This document shows positions 1 to 10,900 of a stretch of 64,000 bases of DNA, in pieces. The stretch spans positions 106,855 through 170,854 of the forward strand of contig NW_023365777.1 of NCBI RefSeq assembly GCF_000003815.2, read 5' to 3'. Numbering within the stretch: position 1 is the stretch's first letter; the number at the start of each line of letters is the position of its first letter. Source of the DNA: Branchiostoma floridae. Its lineage: Eukaryota; Chordata; Leptocardii; Amphioxiformes; Branchiostomatidae. A program made the translations under genes and the position numbers. Under the pieces are notes generated by a model. It saw nothing but the letters and a program-made list of their open reading frames with translations. It did not search any database and was not told the DNA's origin.

Positions 1-111
1 CATAGTACTGTCGGAACATAGAACTGTCGGAACATAGTGCTGCTGTAACATAGTGCTGCTGTAACATAGTGCTACTTTAACATAGTGATGTTGGAACATA
101 GAGCTTTTGGA
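1..111. repeat. 18-bp minisatellite, about six copies
   Basis: Tandem units of about 18 bp built on 'acatagtgctgctgt' run from the window edge, with increasing divergence to the right. The array probably continues to the left of the window. It lies in an intron of the aminopeptidase gene, about 90 bp before the first visible exon. Confidence 0.8.
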
Positions 112-200
112 AATTAAGGGTTGTATCACCTCTGGACCTATAAGCGTTGACAATTATGATCTGTTTGTAATATGATAATTTTGTTGTTTTCTTGTTGCAG

Positions 201-1605
201 CTACAATTTCTCTGGACAACAACTCGCCAGAGTGGGTCAAGTTCAACACCAACCAAACAGGCTTCTACCGGGTGAACTATGACCCCGAGAACTGGGACGC
301 TCTCATTGGTCTGCTGCAGGAAAATCATGAGGTCTATCTTTGTTGTTGTTGTTGTTGTTTTGAAAATGGCATTTTTGTTTTCAGAGAGTCCTGGCATATT
401 AAATATTACATGTACATAAAGCATACACACACATACACACAAACACACAGACTCACACACACATTATAAGAAAATGAAAGAAAATTGATTACAGAACTCT
501 ACAAGTATGTAAAACACAATGATTTGTTGAGCGTGAAATGCCAACATCATTTGTGACAATTATATATATGCAAACGAGCATTAGTTGTCTTCTACTAACT
601 GTCTTTCTTCAATCTAACAGGCCCTTAACAGTGCTGACCGAGCTGGCTTACTAAATCGACGCTTTCTTCCTTGTCAGGTGAGTTAAATGTAGAGGTTTTA
701 AAATCGATGTGATATACTGGATAGAAAGGGAAATTTTGTCTTTCAATTTCTTTGTATGCAACCAAGTGAAATATCCTGCATTTTCTAAAGAAATGCTGCC
801 TTTCTAGGTTATAGGTTTTGGCAATCATGAAGTGAAAGATTATGCATTTTCCTGCCTTTTAGTTTAGGAGATGAATATTTGTCCGTGATTAATGTCATTG
901 GGCTGGTAAATGACTGAATTACGAAGTTCTTCATTCACAACCAGGGAATTAACATTAGTTCACCTTTATCCGTGGGGTATTACCTATATTCATTGTGTTG
1001 CTAAACAGGGTATCCAGGGATATCAAGTCGATGGACGGTAGTGTCAAATTGTACTATTCTCAAAATATAGCACTTTAAAACCATCATCTGTCAACTTGAT
1101 ATCCCTAAACACATTGGTCTTAAAAAGAACGGATAAAGGTTACCCAATGGATAAAGGTGAACTGGTGTTACATTACAGTCAATGTTTTGTTGACCGCCAG
1201 TCACCTTCCCCATGGAAATTTGTTGACAACAACACCGGGCTACAGCACAATGTGAACCAGTCAGTATTACCCTGAAGAAGGTGACAGATGATCACCAAAA
1301 TGTACTTCCTGGTTGTGAGTAAATAACTTTCAATGAATATTTGTATTTTTCCATTCAAACATTTCCTTTTTTACAGGGCTGGCCTCCTTGGGTTGGAAAA
1401 GTCTATGGAACTTGTAAAATATGTCAAGAAAGAAAGAGACTACGTACCCATAGCAACAGCATTAGGTGGACTGGGCTACATTGCAAAACTACTGGAGACA
1501 GAAAATGATGAAGACCTGTACAACAACATGAAGGTATGGACTTCGTATTCTTATTTGCATTCACCTTGATATTATTATCCCAATCACAACGTCATCTCTA
1601 TCAAT

Positions 1606-1636
<31 letters not shown>

Positions 1637-3247
1637 CCATCATTATCATCATGATCTTCATCATCTTCATCAATATCATCATTTTCACCATCATTATCAT
1701 CATCGTTTACTTATCTTCTTGATCTTTTCGTCCTGACGGACGCTCAGTTCCGATGGGCTCTGCAGTGTTCAACTAGTCCGGCTCTGCTCGTCATTATCAT
1801 CATTACCACTATCATCACCATTATCTTCTTCTTGTTCTTTTCGTCCTGACGGACGTTCAGTTCATCACCTTATGCAACCTTGCCCTCCTTGTTCACTGTC
1901 CGTAGAACTGTGTTGATTTGACTTCAGTTGTGTCCCATTTTCTACTGACAACTCCCCTTTTTCTGTCATTGTTCCTTTGATGTCAGTTTTGTCCTATTGT
2001 CTTCTGACAACTGCCCTTTTTCTGTTCTGGTTGATTTGACTTAATTGTGTCCCATTTTCTGCTGACAACTCCCCTTTTTCTGTCATTGTTCATTTGATGT
2101 CAGTTTTGTTTCATTGTCTATAGACTGACAACCCCCATTTTTCTGTCATTCAAAAATGACACTGTCATTCCAGTAGAGCACTATGGAACAGTCAAGGACT
2201 TGGAATAATGAATGTATCAGTATCATTACAACCAAATTAGATAAATATTGGTTTAGTGGGGCGGGAGTCCCACTTAACCGGTGTAATTTTGTTGTATTGA
2301 TACTGATATATATATCATTGTTCCAAGGAATCCTTGACTGTTCCATAGTGCTCTACTGGAACGTTACATTCTCTTCAGAATTGTATCCTTTGCATTATGA
2401 CCAAATAAGATTGGTTTAGTGGGGCAGTATCATAAATAAATGACAGAAAAGAGCAAGTATATTGTATCTGACATAATGATGAGATATAACGTCCTTGAAA
2501 AGAGGACAATGAGACAAGTTCAGTTCAGTTCAGTTCATCCTCTTGGAGGTGACACCTTCAAAAATGAAGGCAATTAGCTCAGTTCAACGGACAGTGAACA
2601 AGTAGGTCATGAAATGCAAAAGAACGGACAGGGCAATTTTTTGTTTGTTTGATTGTTTGTTTGATCTATTGTTTATTCATGAAAGCTCAAATTGGCCTGC
2701 AGGCCGCTTTTCATTCAGGTGACGGAAGAGGCAAGGGTCAGACAAAGTATATAACAGACATGCAGTTTACATCATTTATTAGTCCTCACAAGTCTGATAA
2801 ATCTATATTATACACAATTTTTACATACATGGTACAAAATACATAATAGTAAGATCTGCTACATGATTCCAGTCCGTTCATTTTGGTTGTTCCTGTTACT
2901 TTAAGAGTCTTTTAAAGGAAGCCAGAGTTGGAGCTGTGCGTATTTCTGGTGGTAGGCTGTTCCAGATGTTGGGTCACACAGTAGGCGATGGCTCTTTTGA
3001 AGGCTTTTTTGTCTCAACAAGCAACTTTCCATCCTAGATGAAGGGATGGGTCTTGATTTTTACCTTGCCATGTAATGCAGGTGACATGACCTTATGTGAA
3101 TGTACAGAACTTTCTGAACCCTGACAGATCAAATGTCTCATACTTCAGTTTTGTTCATGTTCTGGTTTCACAGTTGTTTATACTGGAACTGCTAGAGGAG
3201 ACCATTGGGGAGGTGGGCTGGGAGGACCAAGGAGACCAACTGACAAA
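201..3247 (+). CDS. M1 family (aminopeptidase N-like) metallopeptidase, 3'-side exons, partial and frameshifted
   Basis: Four exons are visible: 201-331, 621-677, 1377-1533 and 3174-3247. They match the C-terminal (ERAP1_C-like) half of M1 zinc aminopeptidases. Exon 1 reads WVKFNTNQTGFYRVNYD, the family hallmark that follows the catalytic domain. Exon 2 gives ADRAGLLN, exon 3 gives LVKYVKKERDYVPIATAL, and exon 4 gives a helical segment ending in GDQLTK. These enzymes remove N-terminal residues from peptides, usually as type II membrane ectoenzymes. The catalytic HExxH part would lie left of the window. Exon 2 has one surplus base near 657. Without it the exon would read on as DAFFLV and join exon 3 in phase; with it, exon 3 hits a stop. 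No exon for the last C-terminal part was found before the next gene. It is either a decayed or truncated paralogue, or carries a sequencing indel. All splice sites are GT-AG. Confidence 0.85.
957..1163. mobile_element. Short inverted-repeat element (MITE), family A
   Basis: The ends are inverted copies of 'agttcacctttatccg', and the inner parts also pair around a 'tatcaagtcgatgg'-type segment. A second copy of the same length and ends is at 49561-49769. No coding capacity. It sits in an aminopeptidase intron. Confidence 0.75.
1590..1700. repeat. (CAT/CAC)n microsatellite
   Basis: Imperfect 3-bp repeat of catcatcac type. It produces a spurious poly-His reading frame and is intronic. Confidence 0.85.
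1915..2145. repeat. About 60-bp degenerate tandem repeat, four copies
   Basis: Units share 'ttgatttgacttcagttgtg', then a cccattttct stretch, then 'ctgacaactccccttttt'. Alternate units differ in a 'gatgtcagttttgt' variant, so the array looks like a dimer that was duplicated. Just upstream, the phrase 'cttttcgtcctgacggacg' occurs twice (about 1722 and 1838). Intronic. Confidence 0.6.
2168..2361. mobile_element. Inverted-repeat element of 194 bp
   Basis: Arms of about 40 bp pair almost perfectly. The left arm starts 'ttccagtagagcactatgg' and the right arm ends with its reverse complement. This has the shape of a MITE. It contains no gene and lies in the long intron before the last visible aminopeptidase exon. 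Confidence 0.7.
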
Positions 3248-4170
3248 GTATGGAACTTCTTTATTTGATCTACGTATGTACTTCAAGACTGCTTAAAGGT
3301 CTATTACGTAAAATTTTGGCTCCAAAATTGAACATATTCTGGAGAGATGTACAGCCACTTTTTAGCATCTTGTTTTTTTTTCTATTTCTGGTGCTTGTAA
3401 ACTATACAAAGCAATTTGTACAAGATCTGCTAAGTTTCTGAAACTATGGTACATTGTATCTCAAATTAAACACTCCTATTCTTGACAACAACAAACTATA
3501 CACTGGTTTGAAAGATCACAGTTTTTAAACATGTTTGTATGGTGCAATGATACTTAGTAGTGTAGCCTCCCTCCCTAAATGTTAGTATGCAATTCTATGG
3601 TGTTGATCTCAGTTACGGTACCTATATGTAAAGAAATAGTAGAAAACTCTACTTTCTAGATAGTCCTAATGTTACCTAATGGGCAGACAGCAAGAAAATT
3701 GATTGGCTGACAAGTCTGCAAGCTCTATAATGACATTTTTGGCAGCAATACGCCCAGATTACCATATGATTTTTACTGATTTTGCATCTTCACAGGTCAT
3801 TTAGCCCCATTTAAGTATATTTTTGATGTAGTAAAAAATATGCTTGACAATTTTGATATCTGGCAACCATTTGGCAGTCAGAAATATGGCGGAACCTCAT
3901 AGACTGTTTGACGGGCATAATGAGGGTCTAAATGAGGGGTCCCGAATACACTTTATACTGAATTCAGAAGAACCAATTATGCATTACGCTGGAAGCAAGG
4001 AAGTACTTTGCAAGGAATATATAATGTGACTAAGATGGCTTTCCCTACGAATTGCTGTAAATAAAATTACTAGTAGGCTGACTATGCCTTACAGAAAAGG
4101 GGGCATGCAGACTGTCCATAATCACATTTGCTTTAAGTGGAATGGAGTACCACTGTGCATTAAAAAAAAT

Positions 4171-4211
4171 TTAAAGAACCCAACACACTTATAGTGTGTT
4201 GGGTTCTTTAA
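4171..4211. repeat. Perfect palindrome: 19-bp arms, 3-nt loop
   Basis: The left arm TTAAAGAACCCAACACACT (4171-4189) is followed by TAT and then its exact reverse complement (4193-4211). No transposon-like subterminal structure is evident around it. Confidence 0.9.
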
Positions 4212-6317
4212 TCACATTAAGTAGATTTGATCATATCTTTGGATGTAACAACTCTCAATAGATACATGCATAAAAGATTACTTTGTCATAGTGTTACAAA
4301 AGATAACTGAAACCCGCAATTAGCCCCACCTGATTGTACCATCATGATGTTGCCGATACTACAGATGTAAGATTTATTTTCTACTTTGTAGTTGGCTGTA
4401 CAAAAGTCAATGTTCATTTTGTTTCGTCAGTAAAGCTTTGGAATCCATTTTTTTAGAAAAGAGTAGGGGTGACCTGGTATGCTTGGCCAGAAAAATTTGC
4501 ATTGAGGCCGCATTGCATAAAAAAGCCTCCAGGTCATTGATGCTGTAATAATGCATGTATCCATCCATCCATCCACTTTGCCGCGTAAAGAGGGTTGTCT
4601 GGTAAGTATAATACTCCTGAGGGAGGATTCTTGAAGAACTGGACTCCCTATGTCTGGAGGATATGCATGATGAATGTGTTATTGTGTGTTGAGGTGATTG
4701 ATTTGATTGATAAGGTGCGGAGGCACATACCGAAAGTTGTGTCTCAACAAGAGTGGTGGGGTCCCGGGGACAGTGGGGGAAACTGCTCTGGAAAGTTGAC
4801 AAAAATGACAGGAGAAACTAATGATGGAAGTCAACAAAGAAATTATTTTAAGAAGAAATGGAAACATTTTCACTTTAATGCACAGTTAATTTGTCTTAGG
4901 CTCCGTTCAAAATCAAAACAGTTTCATCTGTTTCGTTCAGCCAAGCCAGATTAATTTGTGTGCATGCAACATTCCAAAACAGATTATAGCCTGGGGTCAC
5001 TCCAAACCACCCAATGGGGGTAGAAGTAGATGGAACAAAAAATCAAGAAGTATCCAAGAAAGAAAAAATGGACTTATGTTGACTTCTGTGCTCTTATCTT
5101 AGTCCCAGTTCATGATAGAAATATCAAAACAGTTTCATTTGTGACGGTCAGCCAAGTGGGATTAATTTTTGAGCATGCAATGCTCCAAAGCAGATTCTAA
5201 ATTAAAAGGATTCTTTTAACTACCTCTTGGGAGTGCATAAGAACAACTTGACTTATGTGTCCACTTAAGTGGTCTCTTAGATCATTTTTCCTATTGACAC
5301 AAGCATCAAGAATCCTGTCTATAATGGGCACCTGTCCACATAGAGCAGATTTTACTGGTCCCAATTTTGAGTGGTTACCTTTCTTACTCACTTCATTTAT
5401 TTATTCATGAGATTTACCACGTTTGTGGAAGATTTGACATAACTGGTGACTATCACCTTTTCAAGATGTCAACCCAGAGACCAAACTGTAAAGTTTGATC
5501 CACTCACACAGGGAAGGACCCCTACTCTTTTCAGTAAGTGTGGTGGTCTCTCTAACTTGACCTCCATTTAACATCCTGCGGCGAGGCATGTCCCCCAACC
5601 AAAGCTAGGTACTCATTTTCACATGATTATGAGTCAAGTGAGGATATTGTAAAGTGAATTTCCTAACTGCACAACACCTAACTGCACAACACCGGAACAT
5701 ATCAGAGGATTTGTCACTGATGCCACACCTTTTTCAGTTTCACCGAGTTTGCATACGTGACTGATGAACCTCTTCAACAACAACCACCCTGAGTTTGTCT
5801 AGCCTTAGTATCAGCCTGGAAAGTTTACCAGGTAAACTAACAAGGCTGGTACGTAGTCTAGAGTCAAACTAGTCTGAACTGGTTTGATCCCTCTGGACGT
5901 AATTTAGCCCCCTTCAATCATCCTCCAATCACAATAGATCTAGACTTCTGAACATTCTTCCAATCGAATAGTTCTGATCACGCCTGTGGATATATTCCGC
6001 GCGCTGACAAAAGTTCGGGGAGAGAGAGAGAGACAGGACGAAACGTCGAAGAGGCTAGGTCCAGTCCGAGACTTCGGTTCCATCTGAACCATAGTTTAGA
6101 AATAGTTAACGCCTCTATGGTTCTTCTATATCTTCTATAGTGTCAGCTTAGGCGTTAATGCTAGATATCATTGTAGACTCATACATCGTCATCACTTCTA
6201 ACGAGGTATGTTCTGTTCCTCCGGTCAACTTGTTCGGGTATATATAGAGCATTGGTGGGTTAACATTGTCATGATGTGTACTTAGAATATCTTTAGCAAC
6301 GGTCAGGTGTTGTGTAA

Positions 6318-7428
6318 AGCCCCGGTCACAAGAATCGTACGACGTCCTTGCGATGGCATATTCCGCACATCGTACGATGAGCGCAGTGAATCGCAGCTAA
6401 ATCGTAATCAAAATCAGCCATCGCAGAACATCAGATGATGTTCAAAACAGCGTACGATTTTTCACTTGTGTCACTTGTCTTCTGAATAGCCGCCTGACCG
6501 CTTTTGTGCTTCTTTAACCAACCAAATGTGGACCTAGCTGTTAAATACTTTCCTGTGATGTCTTTTACCGAACAAAAAAATCAAAAGAAACCATAACAAC
6601 ATGCGTTTTTACAAACATAGGATCAAATCAAGTACAAGCATGGTTATATCGGCCTTCTTGCCGGCTCTACGAGTCAGGCTTTTTCGAAAATCATAGTTTG
6701 CTTTTCTTGTGATGATATGCTATCAAGAAAAAATGCCATCAGACAAAAATCATATCATAAACATCATATCATAAGCCTGCCTTTCTGTTCGAGTTTTCCC
6801 TATGGTTACGGCTATGGTAAACTGACCCAAGACAGGCGATCGCGAGAGATGAGATCTGATCTAATTATGCACCCACGATCGAGTATGTAGCCATCAAACA
6901 AATGCATGCATCACCTGTGTGTGATACTGGATCTGCCACGTGGAAAACATTGCCTTAAAGGCAGGCTCTTCTACGGGCGCTTGTTCTCGGGTTGCTTCAG
7001 TGAACAGTTGTAACTGATATAGTTTCCTTTTTCGTCAACATCGACAATATCAGGGGAAACTAGAACCATGACCACATGCTAAAAATCTATGAATCTTTAA
7101 ATTCACCAGTAGAAAAAAAATGGCCGTAATGAAGTCTGCTATGGGGGCAATAAAAATCGTACGACGATGGAGAAACTTTGAACATGTTCAAAATCCATTT
7201 CAGCTCTATTTTCGTCATAGGAGGCTCCCCGATTTACTATGATTTACCTGCGATTGATGCAGGTACGCTCTTATGACCTCATCGTACGATGCGCTACGAT
7301 CTTTGTGACAACGGTTTTATATATTTAAACCATTGCTTCCGATTCTTCCCCGACTTACGACGTACTGCGCTTATACCAAGCATAAAACCTCCATCGCAGT
7401 CAATCGTACGATTCTTGTGACCGGGGCC
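6318..7428. mobile_element. PIF/Harbinger-like non-autonomous element
   Basis: The left end (a)GCCCCGGTCACAAGAATCG and the right end are inverted repeats of about 24 bp. The flanks show a TAA duplication (6315-6317 and 7429-7431). A 3-bp TWA duplication with G/C-rich termini is the PIF/Harbinger signature. The interior is rich in 'atcgtacga' motifs and has no long reading frame, so it must be mobilised in trans. Confidence 0.7.
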
Positions 7429-7931
7429 TAAGGAAGATGTCATTGTCAGAACAGACAGAAATGTCAGACAGTTGTGTGATAACAGATATACTTTGGAACC
7501 ACTAGAGCAACATATTTTTGACTACCTGTTGTATTCGTGCTTGTTGATTTCGGAATAAACGCCACAGTTAGTGTGCCATTGAGCCTCCGTCTGGTGAGAT
7601 TAAGTCTTACTGAGGTGACCCAGTGTGCTTGAATCGTTCAAATGCAGTCCCGTTCCTCGTCCCTAGACATTAGAACAATTATGTGCCCTGTGTCAGTTTC
7701 CCCCGCGACGTCTGCCCCGTAGTGAAAGTGCGGGTACATTCGTATCTAGACTTGAACGTTAACAAATCCTACCACTATGGGTAACTGAAGACCGTTACAC
7801 AAATAATTGTGAACACACATCAGGACAAACAAACATACGTACAGGAAACCGTAAACGATACCCCCATTTTCGCAGAGATAACTACTTTCTGGATGGGTCT
7901 CTAATGCCTTGTTTTATTGTTCCAGATCACC

Positions 7932-10900
7932 ATGTCCAGTGAGGTAGTCTTCGACTTTGACTATTTGACTCGTCTGGAGGACTCTTCCAGGAAACTGGAG
8001 TCCTCCCCGCAAGAACGATTCGAGATGATGTTGAAGGCCCAGAGGGAGGTAGACACCTACCTGGAGCAGCTGAACCTGGACCATCCCATGGGATGGGTGA
8101 TACCGCCTGAAGAAACACAGGTAAGTCTGGAAGGGTCTCAGGGATTTCCCTGTAGCTCAAGTGGTAGCAGCTTCACAGTTCAGCCCATAATTGGTTCAAC
8201 TACTAAACTCATCAGAAAAAGTTTCAGCTAATCGTATCTCTAATTTATTTTAATATAATATATCAGTTTTATTAAAAGTTTTGTGTTATATGTCATCAAA
8301 AAGCTTGCTTACTGCCCTTTACAATGATATCCCATCTTCCTAGCATGTGCACCAGGTTGCCACTTAATATTAAAGTGAGCATGTCATAAAAACAGTGCTG
8401 TCATTTTGCATGATTGTATGTCAAGTGTACCTTGAGAATGAACTGAACTATTGGTTCCTTTTCTTTTAAAACCCTAGGTGCAGTCAGATCTGGGCCAAGA
8501 CAAGCTGGTACAGTCGGGTCCGGGCCAGGCACAGTCGGGTCCGGGCCAGGCACAGTCGGGTCCGGGCCAGGCACAGTCGGGTCCGGGCCAGGCACAGTCG
8601 GGTCCGGGCCTGGCACAGTCGGGTCCGGGCCAGGCACAGTCGGGTCCGGGCCAGGCACAGTCGGGTCCGGGCCAGGCACAGTCGGGTCCGGGCCAGGCAC
8701 AGTCGGGTCCGGGCCAGGCACAGTCGGGTCCGGGCCAGGCACAGTCGGGTCCGGGCCAGGCACTATTGGACCAGGAACCTCATGAGACAGAGCCTCTCCC
8801 CATACCGGAACATGGCGTTGGTATAGGTAAGCATGCAAACAAAAAATGGATGAACACTACTTTATAAGCATTCGGCTGTGGCTTTTTTTAGGCATTTTTG
8901 TCCGGCTTTCCTTTTTTTGTCTGCTGACCACAAAGATGCACCACAACAAAAATGCCTGAAAACATGTAAAAAAAAAAAACACAGCCGGAGGCAAACCTGA
9001 GCTACAAGAGTAGACCAACTCATATTATACTAAGTGGTTGTCTTTTAATGTACTGTAGACCCTCAGAGTCTGGGAGTCGTACAACTTACATTATTGAGTG
9101 TTGTATCAATCGACTTCCTCTGACAGTGTTTCCACCAGTGTTGGTCTATTAGCTTATTTGTTTGTTTGTTTGTTTGTTAGGATGTGGCACACACGTTTTG
9201 TAATGAAGAGGTCGCTTGCCTATTCCCTCCCCAGACAAAGTGCTTCGAGACTTCAGCCGTATTGGCGATCAGATGGAACGAGAGGGTCACCCCGGTCACA
9301 TGGCGTATGTACCGGGTAACTCCACTGCCCCGGCCGCCATTGGAGACTTCTTAGCCGCCTCCTTTAATCCATACTCACGTAAGATCAGGGCGAGATTCTG
9401 CTTTGTTAAAGCTTAATGTAAAGCTTCGTTGAAGAGGTTCATCAGTCGCGTATGTTTAAGTTACTATCAATTTTCTTCGAACAATGACTGTTTATTAAAG
9501 GTAGAGAACGTACCTCCAAATTTTCGATGTCTGTCAGTACATCTTGGACGCGGAGAATGGTCTAGTCTCAATCTCGTGAGAGAATACGAGACTAGACCAG
9601 GCTTGATTAGATCATCTGCCCCCTCCCCCCGCCTCCTTGCGGAGAAAATTGATAGTAATGTAAAGCTTGGAAAGAAGGTACATGAATTATCCAATGTTTG
9701 ACGCAAAGAGGTGTACAAGGTTGAATTTCAATATTTCCGATTTCATTTGGAAGCATCACAATCTTTTAAGTCTAAGCCACTTTCTCTACAGGGGAATAGT
9801 TCTGAAGCAAAATAGCTGTGAAAGTAGATGCTTCAGCTACAAGACCAACTGACTTTGTTTTTTTCCATCTCCCTGAAATGGTAATGTTAGATTTCAGGGA
9901 CTGAAAGTAATTATTTTTATGTCAACGATAAGGTACAAAATTTGGCAATTTTGCACAGGATAAAAACCACCAATTTCAATGCAAAAACAACTGATGCTGT
10001 CAGAAAAACCTTGGATGGATCAGTTATGAGACTTTGAATATCAGTCATGTGTTGCACATGTCATTTACTCCTCTGCCATTCTCTCTGTTGCTCTAAAGTC
10101 AACGTCGCCTCCTGTCGAAGAGCAGTGAAAATGCAGCAGGTGATCGTGCAGTGGGTGGGACGGCTTTTCGGGTACCCTGACACCTGTGCCGGGAACCTGA
10201 CGTCAGGGGGTACTGTGGCTACCATGGTCGCCATGGCAACGGCCAGAGACAAGAAAGTGCCATCAAGTCAAGACTACCACAGGTGATATCTTAGAATACC
10301 ACAGGTGTCATTCTTAGAAATATCTGCGGCAAATGAAACTCCTCTGCCTGGTTAAACTCCCTCCCAATCTAATATGATACTGATTCTTATACCACAGCAA
10401 GATCTGATTGGAGATTACTTAAGTCCCTCTTGCAAACATCTTTGAAATGCAGATGTGGCCGTCCGGTGTTCTCTTTCCTGAGATCAGTTCTCCATAAGAG
10501 AAGGTCTCAGACTTTGGTGATTCTGCCATCCTCCATGCGACGGACGTGGCCTCAGGCAAGCCAGTGTGGTCTGCGTTGTCAGAAGGGTGAACACGGTTGG
10601 AATGCCAGCACCAGACAGCACTTCAGCATTGGTTTAACCTTTGCGCCAGGGACCGCTTTAAGGGAGCGACTCTCGGGCAACACAAGTGCAACATTAACTT
10701 GAGAGGGTCTGCATGCCTTTTTCCGTTAAGCGTTACGAGCCATTTTAATTCACCGTTAATCGTTACCGACCCGCTCTAATTTAACGTTAATCGTTATCGG
10801 TATATTCTTCGTGAAGCGTTATTGGTCGCTTTAATTTAACGTTAATCGTTATTTGTTATCCCAAATTCACCGTTAAGCGTTACCAAGAAATTCTTCGTAA

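Larger units (their letters stand above)
3250..7925. other. Gene-free stretch between aminopeptidase and decarboxylase
   Basis: I find no exon with recognisable protein similarity here on either strand. It contains a perfect hairpin (4171-4211), short low-complexity tracts such as a tccatccatcca run near 4560, and the 1.1 kb inverted-repeat element at 6318-7428. The decarboxylase first exon begins after an acceptor site at 7924-7925, so its untranslated first exon and promoter must lie upstream. I cannot place them. Confidence 0.5.

Noticed and set aside
1536-1736. Poly-His protein frame
   Set aside because: Produced by the (CAT)n microsatellite after the exon 3 donor site.
8401-8838. 145-codon minus-strand frame made of TVPGPDP repeats
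   Set aside because: It is the antisense shadow of the 21-bp coding repeat. The plus strand carries proper splice sites and joins decarboxylase exons in phase.
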